A stretch of DNA of 64,000 nt, taken from the NCBI GenBank assembly GCA_001870995.2, contig MLAV02000008.1:124001-188000 (forward strand), written 5' to 3'. The notes beneath the pieces were generated by a model. That model made no database searches. It saw only the letters and a program-made list of their open reading frames with translations, and had not been told where the DNA came from. Below, in pieces: positions 34,266-43,114 of the stretch. Position 1 is the first letter of the stretch, and each line of letters opens with the position of its first letter. The stretch comes from Chitinophaga sp. CB10. Its GTDB lineage: Bacteria > Bacteroidota > Bacteroidia > Chitinophagales > Chitinophagaceae. Position numbers and translations under genes: made by a program.

Positions 34266-35174
34266 TCACTTTGTCAGGTCCCGGAATATGGTTTCCAGGC
34301 TTTGTGAATTGCTCTGCAAAGAAAGTATGTTCCGGTTATTAATCAAAGCAAATTGTAAGAGGTTTTTTCTGACCGCCTCTACTTCGGTGCTGTACAGGCG
34401 CCAGTAGTTGCCTTCCTGCGCTTCTGCCCGGCTGACGCCCGGAATGGCCAGCAGCTCCGCTGCGGTGACCGTTTCCCCGAAGCCCACTTCCAGGTAACCG
34501 TTGCCTGCGCCGGCCTGCCGCAGCGCGGCCAGCTTATCATCGGCAATGATATTGCCTTTGTTGATGATCATAACGCGGTCGCAAAGGGCTTCCACCTCCT
34601 GCATGATATGGGTAGACAGTACTACCGTTTTGTCTTGCCCCAGCGTTTTGATCAGGTTTCGGATTTCGGCCAGCTGGTTAGGGTCCAGGCCGGTGGTCGG
34701 TTCGTCGAGAATCAGGACCTCCGGATCATGGAGCAGCGCATGGGCCAGCCCTACGCGTTGCTTATAGCCGTTGGACAATGCGCCCACCTTCTTTTTGCTT
34801 TCCGGGGTTAAACCCGTCAGGTCGATCACCTCCGCTATCCGCCTGGAGGCGGCAGTTCCCAGCTGGTGTACCCCCGCCATAAATTCCAGGAATTCCTTTA
34901 CATACATGTCGTAATACAGGGGATTGGACTCCGGCAGGTACCCCACCCGTTTCCGCACTTCCAGGGACTCCTTTACAATATCAAAACCGCATACCGTAGC
35001 CGTGCCGCTGGTAGGAGGCAGGTAGCCCGTGATCATTTTCATGGTAGTGGATTTTCCGGCCCCGTTCGGCCCCAGAAAACCGGTGATTTCCCCTTTTCTT
35101 AACTCGAAGGATATGGCATTCACCGCTGTTTGTTCCCCGTAAATCTTGGTGAGTGACGAAACCTTTATAGACAT
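34266..35174 (-). CDS. gldA: ABC transporter ATP-binding protein, gliding motility type
   Basis: A 302-residue ABC ATPase. The Walker A motif is GPNGAGKST (residues 34-42), the signature LSNGYKQRVGLAHALL lies near 133, Walker B is LILDEPTTGLDP near 155, and the H-loop is STHIM. The C-terminal 80 residues form the extra domain of the GldA group. In Flavobacterium, GldA works with GldF and GldG in gliding and possibly in type IX secretion. Neither is adjacent in this window, so the symbol rests on sequence type and on the nearby gldJ; a general ABC-2 exporter ATPase is the alternative. Confidence 0.8.
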   Translation of the reverse strand: MSIKVSSLTKIYGEQTAVNAISFELRKGEITGFLGPNGAGKSTTMKMITGYLPPTSGTATVCGFDIVKESLEVRKRVGYLPESNPLYYDMYVKEFLEFMAGVHQLGTAASRRIAEVIDLTGLTPESKKKVGALSNGYKQRVGLAHALLHDPEVLILDEPTTGLDPNQLAEIRNLIKTLGQDKTVVLSTHIMQEVEALCDRVMIINKGNIIADDKLAALRQAGAGNGYLEVGFGETVTAAELLAIPGVSRAEAQEGNYWRLYSTEVEAVRKNLLQFALINNRNILSLQSNSQSLETIFRDLTK

Positions 35175-35338
35175 CAGCGTAGTTTATTGCTTTGCGGCAA
35201 CTAATGTACGAAAAGCATTCAGGTTTTATTATACTCGATTAAAGTTGTTATGTAGCCCCTGAATAAGATGCTCTTATATATAGAATGCTCATCAAATGAC
35301 AGCTTAAAAACATGCAATTTTTAACATAGTTTTATAGA

Positions 35339-35356
35339 TTGGCATATCTATTGCAC
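35339..35356 (+). promoter_or_regulatory. Sigma-54 (-24/-12) type promoter
   Basis: TTGGCATATCTATTGCAC matches the sigma-54 consensus: GG at 35341-35342 and GC at 35353-35354 are separated by exactly 10 bp, with TTGC as the -12 element. Upstream DNA is strongly AT-rich. Transcription would begin near 35366, about 260 bp before the M23 peptidase gene, inside a stretch with no recognised gene. Confidence 0.6.
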
Positions 35357-35365
35357 TTGTAGCGA

Positions 35366-35560
35366 CACCTGTACATAAGGACACCCACTAAACCTCTAAA
35401 CGCCTTACCGATGTAGTTTCTTTTTTCAACGCTACCTGTATGAAGCAGCCGTTCTCCTTCCGCCATTGGGGAACCATGACTTTGTGCGCAGGTCTGTAGT
35501 ATTTATCCCTTAGGCTGCCTGGCTCACCGCCGGCAGCCTTGCCAGGTTTAACGGTAACGT
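35366..35560 (+). other. Unexplained leader or small RNA downstream of the sigma-54 promoter
   Basis: This part of a 454-bp intergenic stretch holds a 19-codon ORF at 35440-35499 that starts like an exported protein (MKQPFSFRHWGTM) and stops at TAG. Two mutually exclusive hairpins follow: AGGCTGCC/GGCAGCCT (35512-35519 with 35532-35539) and CCTGGC/GCCAGG (35518-35523 with 35541-35546). After the TAG the same frame stays open for 24 more codons. It could be a small RNA, a leader peptide with an attenuator-like switch, or the remnant of a secreted-protein gene. Confidence 0.3.
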
Positions 35561-35615
35561 ATAAACGAAAATAATCTGCCTGTAAATCACTAACTTTCAG
35601 CTAGTCATTGAATAG

Positions 35616-35623
35616 TATATTTG
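35616..35623 (+). promoter_or_regulatory. -7 box close to the M23 peptidase start
   Basis: TATATTTG is a full TAnnTTTG match ending 5 bp before the ATG at 35629, with a TTTC at 35595-35598 as a weak -33 element. The mRNA would be leaderless or nearly so. Confidence 0.45.
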
Positions 35624-35628
35624 CAGGT

Positions 35629-37323
35629 ATGAAGAATGTCATAGGATTATTTTGCTTACTCCCGTATTTGTTAAATGCCCAGACGCCCGGTGCAGAAAAA
35701 AACTACCCCCAGGGATACTTCAGGAATCCCCTGAACATCCCCATCGAACTCGCCGGCAACTTTGGTGAACTGCGGCCTAACCACTTCCACTCCGGGATGG
35801 ATATCAAAACACAGCAACGCGAAAACCTGCCCGTACACGCCGCGGCAGACGGTTATGTGAGCCGTGTAGGCGTATCCCACACAGGCTTCGGCAATGTGCT
35901 GTACATTACTCACCCCAACGGCTATACTACCGTATATGCCCACCTCAATACCTTCTTCCCCGCTTTACAGGCTTATGTAAAGCGCCAGCAATACCAGCAG
36001 GAAAGCTGGGCGCAGGACCTCGCTATCCCTGCCGGCAAATTCCCGGTCAGGAAGGGGGACCTCGTAGCCTATAGCGGCAACACCGGCGGCAGCGCAGGCC
36101 CGCATCTCCACTTCGAAATCAGGAACACCGCCACGGAAAAGCCTTTAAACCCGCTGCTCTTTGGCTTCAATATACCGGATACCAAAGCCCCTGACGTTTA
36201 TCGCATCGCCGTGTACGACCGGGAAAAAAGTATCTATGAGCAATCGCCTAAGATAGTACTGGTCAAAAAGGTGGGTAATACCTATGTTACCACCCAGCCG
36301 GTGATCCAGGTAGCCGCCAACAAAGCGGGACTGGCCGTTGGGGCGATCGACCGGATGAACAACGTTCCCAACACCTACGGCATCTATGAGGCCACGCTGG
36401 TGCATAACGATGAGCCGGAAATAGATTTTCAGCTGGATAATATCGGGTATGAAGAAACCAGGTACCTCAATGCGCATATCGACTATAAGGTGAAAAAAGG
36501 CGGAGGGCCTTACCTGCAATTGCTGTTTTCCCTGCCGGGCAATGAACTGGATATTTACCGGGATATTAACGGGGACGGTACGGTAGACCTCTCCGATGGC
36601 GAAGTGCATCATATGCAGCTGCTGGTAAAAGACGCCTACGGGAACGCCTCTACGGTGAAATTCAACCTGCAGAAATCCGCCGCCCCGGCGCCGGAAGCTA
36701 CCTGCGCCAACACCATGTACCCCGGCTCCAATAATATCTTCGAAAACAACCGGGTCGAGTTCTACCTCGATGAACAGGCCCTGTACGATAATATCTGCTT
36801 CCGCTACGCCGAAACGGCGGCTACCAGCCCTAAAGCCGTGTCCAACAACTTCCGGCTGCATACGGCCCTGGTACCGGTGCACGACTACTTTGGCGTCAGG
36901 TTGCATGCCTCCAGACCGGTGCCGGCTAACCTGGAAAGCAAGGTGGTGATGGTTCGGGAAGGAGAAGGCAGCAGCGTATCCGCCACCACCCTGGAAAATG
37001 GCTGGTATAAAGGCACTTTCCGCGACTTCGGTACCTTCCACCTGGAAATAGATACCGTGGCGCCTAAGGTAACCCCGCTGGGCATCAAACCCGGGGCTAT
37101 CCTCAGCAAAGCCGGCAAGATATCCTTCGCCATGAGCGACGCTTCCGGCATCAAAAGCTACCGCGCCGAGCTGGATGGCAAATGGCTGATGTTTTCCAGG
37201 AAAGGTAACGTACTCACCTATACGTTCGACGAAAATTGCGGACCGGGCTCCCACGTGCTCGTCATGACCGTTACGGACATTGCCGGCAACGAAGGCGTCT
37301 ACCGTCTCACATTTAAAAGATAA
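35629..37323 (+). CDS. Secreted M23 family metallopeptidase
   Basis: A 564-residue exported protein with a signal peptide (MKNVIGLFCLLPYLLNAQ). The ATG at 35629 is preferred over an in-frame TTG at 35608. The LytM/M23 domain occupies about residues 25-170 and keeps all zinc ligands: NHFHSGMDI (HxxxD) and GPHLHFEI (HxH). It should therefore be an active peptidoglycan endopeptidase. The C-terminal 380 residues are beta-rich and include a Ca-binding-like DINGDGTVDLSDGE and two Ig-like stretches ending in VMTVTDIAGNEGVYRLTF. Bcp follows after 20 bp and may be co-transcribed. Confidence 0.9.
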   Translation: MKNVIGLFCLLPYLLNAQTPGAEKNYPQGYFRNPLNIPIELAGNFGELRPNHFHSGMDIKTQQRENLPVHAAADGYVSRVGVSHTGFGNVLYITHPNGYTTVYAHLNTFFPALQAYVKRQQYQQESWAQDLAIPAGKFPVRKGDLVAYSGNTGGSAGPHLHFEIRNTATEKPLNPLLFGFNIPDTKAPDVYRIAVYDREKSIYEQSPKIVLVKKVGNTYVTTQPVIQVAANKAGLAVGAIDRMNNVPNTYGIYEATLVHNDEPEIDFQLDNIGYEETRYLNAHIDYKVKKGGGPYLQLLFSLPGNELDIYRDINGDGTVDLSDGEVHHMQLLVKDAYGNASTVKFNLQKSAAPAPEATCANTMYPGSNNIFENNRVEFYLDEQALYDNICFRYAETAATSPKAVSNNFRLHTALVPVHDYFGVRLHASRPVPANLESKVVMVREGEGSSVSATTLENGWYKGTFRDFGTFHLEIDTVAPKVTPLGIKPGAILSKAGKISFAMSDASGIKSYRAELDGKWLMFSRKGNVLTYTFDENCGPGSHVLVMTVTDIAGNEGVYRLTFKR

Positions 37324-37343
37324 ACACTCAAAATCTTATAGCA

Positions 37344-37805
37344 ATGGCAGCATTAAAAGAAGGCGATAAAGCGCCGGTTTTCAAAGGAAAGGACCAACAC
37401 GGCAAAACCGTTTCCCTCACTGATTTCAAAGGGAAAAGGGTAGTGCTGTACTTCTATCCGAAAGACATGACGCCCGGCTGTACCGCACAGGCCTGCAACC
37501 TCCGCGATAACTACAACGACCTCCTGAAAAAAGGCTACGTGGTAATAGGCGTAAGTACGGACAGCGAACAAAGCCACCAGAAATTCATTGAAAAATACGA
37601 CCTGCCTTTCACCCTACTGGCGGATGAAGATCACAAGATCGTTAACCAGTACGGCGTTTGGGGCGAAAAGCAAATGATGGGCAGAACCTACGATGGTATT
37701 CACAGAACCACCTTCCTCATCAATGGCGACGGCGTGATCGACCACATCATCAAAAAACCGGATACTAAAAACCATACGGAGGAGATCCTGGAAATCTGGA
37801 AATAA
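37344..37805 (+). CDS. bcp: Thioredoxin-dependent thiol peroxidase (Bcp/PrxQ)
   Basis: A 153-residue atypical 2-Cys peroxiredoxin that reduces peroxides with thioredoxin as electron donor. The peroxidatic C46 lies in DMTPGCTAQACN and the resolving C51 follows five residues later, the PrxQ pattern. The PGC and FLINGDGVI segments are standard. It follows the M23 peptidase gene by 20 bp and ends at a strong bidirectional terminator facing gldJ. Confidence 0.95.
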   Translation: MAALKEGDKAPVFKGKDQHGKTVSLTDFKGKRVVLYFYPKDMTPGCTAQACNLRDNYNDLLKKGYVVIGVSTDSEQSHQKFIEKYDLPFTLLADEDHKIVNQYGVWGEKQMMGRTYDGIHRTTFLINGDGVIDHIIKKPDTKNHTEEILEIWK

Positions 37806-37820
37806 CGTCTGACTGTATTA

Positions 37821-37859
37821 AAACAAAAAATCCCGGGTACGCCCCGGGATTTTTTGTTT
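37821..37859. terminator. Strong bidirectional terminator between bcp and gldJ
   Basis: A 17-bp perfect stem, AAACAAAAAATCCCGGG (37821-37837) with CCCGGGATTTTTTGTTT (37843-37859), has a 5-nt loop and A/T ends that serve both convergent genes. Confidence 0.92.
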
Positions 37860-37879
37860 CTGAATTTAATTATTCTTAC

Positions 37880-39430
37880 TTATCTCTTCTGGCGCTGTTT
37901 CTTAAACAGGTTACCAGTTTTGAACTTATTACCTTCAGGGCTACCCACGCGGTCCATTGCGCAACGGAAACCTACGGTGTTGGTGGCCATGTCTTCCTGC
38001 ATGTAACGGCGCGTACCCGGAGAGAGCCAGTAAGCGCGGTCGTTCCAGCTACCGCCTTTGATCACGTGTGATTTGTCGTTGATCAGGGTGGTGATACCAT
38101 AACCGTATTCCACCTGTGACAGGGAGTCGCCATCGAGGTAGTTGATCACATCCCCTTTCTGGTAGTTAAGACGGTTAGCGCTTTCTTCGTCGGTTACGTC
38201 GCGCATTTTCAGACGACCGAGGCTGTCTTTTTCCAGTTCCTTATCAGCATTCTGATACACCGTCTGGAATTTGTTACCACGGAAGTAGTTGAAGTCGTCG
38301 CCATCGATAGGGCTCAGCGGACGGTAAACGTCCAGTACCCACTCGCTTACGTTACCTGACATGTTATAGATACCAAATGTGTTCGGGAAGAAGGAGCGAA
38401 CCGGGCCCGGAATGGAAGCACGGTCGTTCAAACCTCCGGCCACACCCATGTTATCACCGGAACCACGTTTGAAGTTGGCCAGGAACATACCCTGGAAGTT
38501 ACCGCGGCGGATATCACGCAAGCCGCTGGTGTTGGTGCCCCAGGAGTACACCTGTTTGTTCATGATCAGCTCTTCCCCGTGTTTTCCTTCTTTCTTGGAA
38601 GGGCCGGGGTTTTGGCCGATGTAACCCAACGCCGCATATTCCCATTCAGCTTCTGTCGGGAGGCGGTAGTCGGGCAGCATGATACCATCTTCGAACTGGG
38701 CATTACGCGGGGTACCATCCGGATTTTTGAATTCCGTTTTGGTGCCTTTGGACATTTTGCCCGGGGTACCTTCGTACAGGCCGGCCATATAGGCTTTGGT
38801 GTCGAAAGTATTATCGTCTGTCTGATTGCCAATATCTGCCTTGGAGAGCAGACCTTTGTCCATCAGCAATTTTTCGTTTACGCGGTTGGAACGCCATTTA
38901 CAGTAGTCGGTAGCCTGTTTCCAGTTTACGCCCACCACCGGGTAATCATTGTAGGCAGGGTGGCGGAAGTAGTATTCTACCAGCGGCTCGTTGTAAGCCA
39001 GCTCGCTACGCCATACCAGGGTATCCGGCAAAGCCTGGCGGTAAACATCCGGGAACGACTCCCCGTACACACGGGAAAGCCAGAAGAGGTACTCGCGGTA
39101 GTGTACGTTCGCTACCTCAGATTCGTCGATGTAAAAGGAGGATACTGTAATACGACGTGGAATGTTGTTCCAGTCGCCCATTACGTCCTGCTCGGTGGCG
39201 CCCATGGCAAAGGTACCGCCTTGTACAAACACGAGGCCAGGACCTGTTTGTTGGTTTTTATTCTTAGCCACTGCGAAACCTCCCATTTTAGGGTCGTTGT
39301 AGTTCCAGCCGGTGGCAGAAGATGTTTCTTTCTTTTTGCCGAAAAGTCCCCCGCCGTCCTTACGACAGGCAGTCATGGATAGCATTACGCTGGTACCTAC
39401 GAGCAATGACAAAGAGGTTAATCTACGCAT
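37880..39430 (-). CDS. gldJ: Gliding motility lipoprotein GldJ (SUMF1-like)
   Basis: A 516-residue lipoprotein (lipobox SMTAC, Cys22) with a formylglycine-generating-enzyme-like (SUMF1) domain: FVQGGTFAMGATEQD near residue 70, YRLPTEAEWEYAA near 250, NTFGIYNMSGNVSEWVLD near 345, and VIKGGSWNDRAYWL with VGFRCAM at the end. The domain is split by long insertions, as in GldJ/GldK. GldJ is needed for gliding and for stability of the T9SS ring component GldK in Flavobacterium. The divergent porU-porV pair next to it is the same neighbourhood as in that genus, which favours GldJ over GldK. The catalytic cysteine pair of true SUMF1 was not seen. Confidence 0.87.
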   Translation of the reverse strand: MRRLTSLSLLVGTSVMLSMTACRKDGGGLFGKKKETSSATGWNYNDPKMGGFAVAKNKNQQTGPGLVFVQGGTFAMGATEQDVMGDWNNIPRRITVSSFYIDESEVANVHYREYLFWLSRVYGESFPDVYRQALPDTLVWRSELAYNEPLVEYYFRHPAYNDYPVVGVNWKQATDYCKWRSNRVNEKLLMDKGLLSKADIGNQTDDNTFDTKAYMAGLYEGTPGKMSKGTKTEFKNPDGTPRNAQFEDGIMLPDYRLPTEAEWEYAALGYIGQNPGPSKKEGKHGEELIMNKQVYSWGTNTSGLRDIRRGNFQGMFLANFKRGSGDNMGVAGGLNDRASIPGPVRSFFPNTFGIYNMSGNVSEWVLDVYRPLSPIDGDDFNYFRGNKFQTVYQNADKELEKDSLGRLKMRDVTDEESANRLNYQKGDVINYLDGDSLSQVEYGYGITTLINDKSHVIKGGSWNDRAYWLSPGTRRYMQEDMATNTVGFRCAMDRVGSPEGNKFKTGNLFKKQRQKR

Positions 39431-39467
39431 GTGATACAGCTTTAGTCGATTATATTTACAGTAAACG

Positions 39468-39475
39468 CAAATGTA
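39468..39475 (-). promoter_or_regulatory. -7 box of the gldJ promoter
   Basis: The minus strand reads TACATTTG, 37 bp upstream of the gldJ ATG, with TTTC exactly 18 bp further upstream as a near-match to the TTTG -33 element. Confidence 0.45.
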
Positions 39476-39599
39476 ATCTTTTTTATTTTATGGTGAAATA
39501 ATTTAATTTGTAATTAACCCACTACGGCAGCCTGGTTTTCCATATTTACCGGTGTTTTTATACTTTGTGCCTACTTGCGGTCAAGCAGGGAACAAGATA

Positions 39600-42500
39600 A
39601 TGAAAGTCCTAAAATTTTATATACTAGCCCTTACCATTTCTGTTTTTGCAGTCAATATTCTTGCTGCTCAATCATTTACCTATCGCGATCACAGTGTGCT
39701 GGCCACGGGAAAATGGATCAGGCTGGCCGTATCCCGGCCGGGGATTTATAAAATAGATGCCGCTTTCCTCCGGAAGGCGGGCCTGAATCCCGATCAGCTG
39801 CAGGCCGGCCAGATCCGCCTTTTCGGCAACGGGGGCGGAATGCTGCCGGAAAACCACCGCGTACATCCGGAAGCGTTACAGGAGGTGGCCCTCCTGGTAA
39901 ACGACGGAGGGGATAATATTGTTAACGGGAACGACTATATTCTTTTTTATGCCCCCGGTCCGCACCGGTGGACGTATAATAAAAGTACCGGCGCCTACCA
40001 GCATCAGTATAATATTTATACGGACACGGCCTGGTACTACCTGAACGTAGGCCAGCAGGCCGGCGCGCGTATCGCCACTGAGCCTGCCCGTGCCATTCCG
40101 GAAAAATTCCAGTATCTCTTTGATTACCTCGCCTTTTATGAAAAGGACAGCCTGAACTTTTTACGCAGCGGCAAGCAGTGGTTTGCAGAGGAGTTCAGCC
40201 TGGATCCGGCCGCCGGCCGCCGCCATTCCTACCGTTTTACCCTGCCGGCGCCGCCCCGGGGACTGGTGAACGTAACCATGCGGGTGGCCGCCCGCGGCGC
40301 CAACGGGAGCAACTTCAAAGTAAGCCTGAACAAGCAGGAAGCGGCTACGGCCTACCTGTTGCCGGTAAGCGGGAACGTATTTGAGGCTTTTGCCACCGCG
40401 GCAACGGGTACAGGCGGCGTGTACCTTACCGATAAAAATATTATAGCGGATGTTGATTTTTTAGAGGGAGATAATAACGCCCGCGGATGGCTGGATTACC
40501 TGGAAATTCAGGCACGTTGCCCGCTGGTGCTGCCGGATGAAGGCATACTTTCCTTCCGGACGGATGCCCTTTATGATTCACGGCTCACCGGCATCGCCCT
40601 TTATAACGCCAATGTACAAACGCAGGTCTGGGACGTAACGCGGCCCTGTGCGCCCATTGTCTTAAAGTCCCAGCTGGCGGGCGATTCCCTTGCTGTTACC
40701 GTTAAAAACGATACCCTGCGGGAGCTGGTGGCATTTCAGCCGGCCGCCGTGCAGCAGCCGGTATTTGCCGGCCCGGTAGGGAACCAGGACCTTATGGCTG
40801 CCGCTGCACGGATGTTTATCATAACCGTCCCGGGGCTTGTACCGGCAGCGCAGCAATTAGCCAACTGGCATACCGAGCAGGGACTGGCCACTGTGGTCGT
40901 GACCATGGACCAGCTATACCATGAATTCTCCGCAGGAGCCCCAGATCCAACCGCCCTGCGCAACTTCCTGAAAGTCCTGTACGATAAAGGCCGTGCGCCG
41001 GAATATTTACTGTTATTCGGGGCCGCTTCCTACGATTACCGCAACCGGGTAAAAAACAATACCAACCTGGTGCCTTCCTGGCAAAGCACGGCTTCGCTGG
41101 ACCCGGTATCCTCCTATGTGTCGGACGATTACTTCGGGCTCCTGCGGGACCAGGACGATATAAACCGCACGGATATACGAAATGAACTGCAGATAGCCAT
41201 TGGCCGCATCCCCGCCAGGACTGCCGCCGAAGCGGCCATGGCGGTGAATAAGATTATGGCCTATAAGGAGCAGTCGGCCAAGGGCGACTGGCGGCACCGC
41301 CTCGTGTTTATTGCCGATGATGAAGACAATAATTTACACCTGCAGGATGCCGAAGCGCTCACGGAGATCATCAGCCGTCAATACCCGCAGTTCAACGTCA
41401 ATAAAATATACCTGGATGCTTTCCCCCGGGTGTCCGGCAATACCGGCGCTACTTATCCGGAGGCCGTAGCGCAATTGATCCGGCGCGTTAACCAGGGGGC
41501 GCTGATTGTCAACTACAGCGGCCATGGCAGCAATACCCGCCTGGCGGAGGAAAACATAGTGGATGCACAAAATATCGCCGCCTGGAAAAATGCCGACCGG
41601 CTGCCGCTGTTGCTAACCGCCACCTGCGATTTTGCGCCTTTTGACAACCCTGCGGTATTGTCGCTGGGGCAAAGTGTACTATTGCAGCGCCCTACGGGAG
41701 CGATTGCCCTGATGACGACCACCAGGGCCGTGTTTGCGGCTTCCAACAAGGAAATGAATATTAACTACCTCCATGCGGCGCTGACGCGGAATGCCGATGG
41801 CTCCTGGAAAAGTCTGGGGCAGGCGTCAAAAGCAGCTAAAAATATTACCTACGCCACAAGTATAGATATTATCAATAACCGCAAGTTCCAGCTATTGGGC
41901 GACCCCGCGCTGACACTGGCGTTCCCGCAATATAAAATAGTGACGGATAGCATCAATTATCAGCAGCTTGATAACAATACGGTGGAGGCGCCGGCAAATT
42001 CCCTGTTAAATGTGACAGGGCATATTGAAGATGAAACCGGGGCAGTGGCAACCGGTTATAACGGTCAGCTATATACGACGATCTTCGCCCCGCCGGCGGG
42101 CAGCCATACCCTGGGGAATACGGCCGGTAGCCAGGTCGCGGCTTTTGAGCAGCAGGAAAATATTTTTTTCCGGGGAGAACAAAAAGTCATTGCCGGCAAA
42201 TTCCGCGTAACGGCACGGATGCCCGTGGATGCTGCCGTGGCACAGGGTATCGGAAAGATCAGCTACTACGGGACGGGCAACCTGGCGGATGCCGGCGGGC
42301 AGTCCGAACGCATCCGGGTAACGGGGCAGCAGGCTCCCGCCACTGACCGCGCCGGACCTCAGTTGCAGGCATGGCTTAACAACCGGCTTTTCAAAAACGG
42401 GGATATAGTGGCTGCCGACCCGCTGCTGATCGCCGACCTTGCGGACAGCAGCGGCATTAACATCTCCGGTATAATAAAAGAACATAAACTGCTTGCATTA

Positions 42501-42995
42501 TTAGACAGTTCGGAATATATTGTATTAAATGATTATTTTAGCGCATCTTTAGATGATTACAGGAAAGGGACAGTGGTGTATCCGCTGGCAGGCATTGCCC
42601 CCGGTAAACACCGCATCACTATCACCGCATGGGACAACCAAAATAATCCGGCCAATACCACGATCACGTTTGAAGTAACTGAAGCCGGGGCCCTGGTGGT
42701 AGACGATATCGCAAACTATCCCAATCCGTTCCATAGTGAAACGAGGTTTGTATTCACACATAATCAACAGGGTATGCCGTTGGAACTTACCCTGCAGATT
42801 TTTAACCTGGAAGGCAAACTCATGAAAACTCTTTTTAACACAATAATTCCGGGAAGCAACCGTTTTGATGGCATGCCCTGGGATGGCGCAGGGGATTCGG
42901 GAGCAAAATTATCCCCAGGTATATATCTTTATAGACTAACTATTAGCAGTAATGGTAAGAGAAAGGTTAAGAGCGGCAAAGTAATGTTATTTTAA
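39600..42995 (+). CDS. porU: Type IX secretion system sortase PorU
   Basis: A 1131-residue gingipain-like (peptidase C25) protein. The start at 39600 gives a signal peptide ending at ILAAQS; the frame is open further upstream but without one. The catalytic dyad is H642 in NYSGHGSN and C676 in LTATCDFAPF. A C-terminal beta-sandwich begins near IANYPNPFHSETRF and ends with SPGIYLYRLTI and the basic KRKVKSGKVMLF, typical of T9SS type A C-terminal domains. PorU cleaves C-terminal signals of cargo and attaches anionic LPS at the cell surface. porV follows after 119 bp, and the two products form the attachment complex. Confidence 0.93.
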   Translation: MKVLKFYILALTISVFAVNILAAQSFTYRDHSVLATGKWIRLAVSRPGIYKIDAAFLRKAGLNPDQLQAGQIRLFGNGGGMLPENHRVHPEALQEVALLVNDGGDNIVNGNDYILFYAPGPHRWTYNKSTGAYQHQYNIYTDTAWYYLNVGQQAGARIATEPARAIPEKFQYLFDYLAFYEKDSLNFLRSGKQWFAEEFSLDPAAGRRHSYRFTLPAPPRGLVNVTMRVAARGANGSNFKVSLNKQEAATAYLLPVSGNVFEAFATAATGTGGVYLTDKNIIADVDFLEGDNNARGWLDYLEIQARCPLVLPDEGILSFRTDALYDSRLTGIALYNANVQTQVWDVTRPCAPIVLKSQLAGDSLAVTVKNDTLRELVAFQPAAVQQPVFAGPVGNQDLMAAAARMFIITVPGLVPAAQQLANWHTEQGLATVVVTMDQLYHEFSAGAPDPTALRNFLKVLYDKGRAPEYLLLFGAASYDYRNRVKNNTNLVPSWQSTASLDPVSSYVSDDYFGLLRDQDDINRTDIRNELQIAIGRIPARTAAEAAMAVNKIMAYKEQSAKGDWRHRLVFIADDEDNNLHLQDAEALTEIISRQYPQFNVNKIYLDAFPRVSGNTGATYPEAVAQLIRRVNQGALIVNYSGHGSNTRLAEENIVDAQNIAAWKNADRLPLLLTATCDFAPFDNPAVLSLGQSVLLQRPTGAIALMTTTRAVFAASNKEMNINYLHAALTRNADGSWKSLGQASKAAKNITYATSIDIINNRKFQLLGDPALTLAFPQYKIVTDSINYQQLDNNTVEAPANSLLNVTGHIEDETGAVATGYNGQLYTTIFAPPAGSHTLGNTAGSQVAAFEQQENIFFRGEQKVIAGKFRVTARMPVDAAVAQGIGKISYYGTGNLADAGGQSERIRVTGQQAPATDRAGPQLQAWLNNRLFKNGDIVAADPLLIADLADSSGINISGIIKEHKLLALLDSSEYIVLNDYFSASLDDYRKGTVVYPLAGIAPGKHRITITAWDNQNNPANTTITFEVTEAGALVVDDIANYPNPFHSETRFVFTHNQQGMPLELTLQIFNLEGKLMKTLFNTIIPGSNRFDGMPWDGAGDSGAKLSPGIYLYRLTISSNGKRKVKSGKVMLF

Positions 42996-43114
42996 GTAAT
43001 ACAACCTATGCAGTATGAAGTGGTCTGGCGTCCGGCTTCCTTATCAAACCCCTTAACTGATAATCATATTATAAATTACATTATTTTTACATCCTATCAA
43101 AATACGAACATTGC

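Noticed and set aside
36145..37254. 369-residue antisense frame opposite the M23 peptidase
   Set aside because: It shadows the C-terminal half of a gene whose signal peptide and zinc motifs are intact.
39552..39599. Upstream extension of porU
   Set aside because: The extra residues precede a complete signal peptide; the ATG at 39600 gives a normal exported protein.
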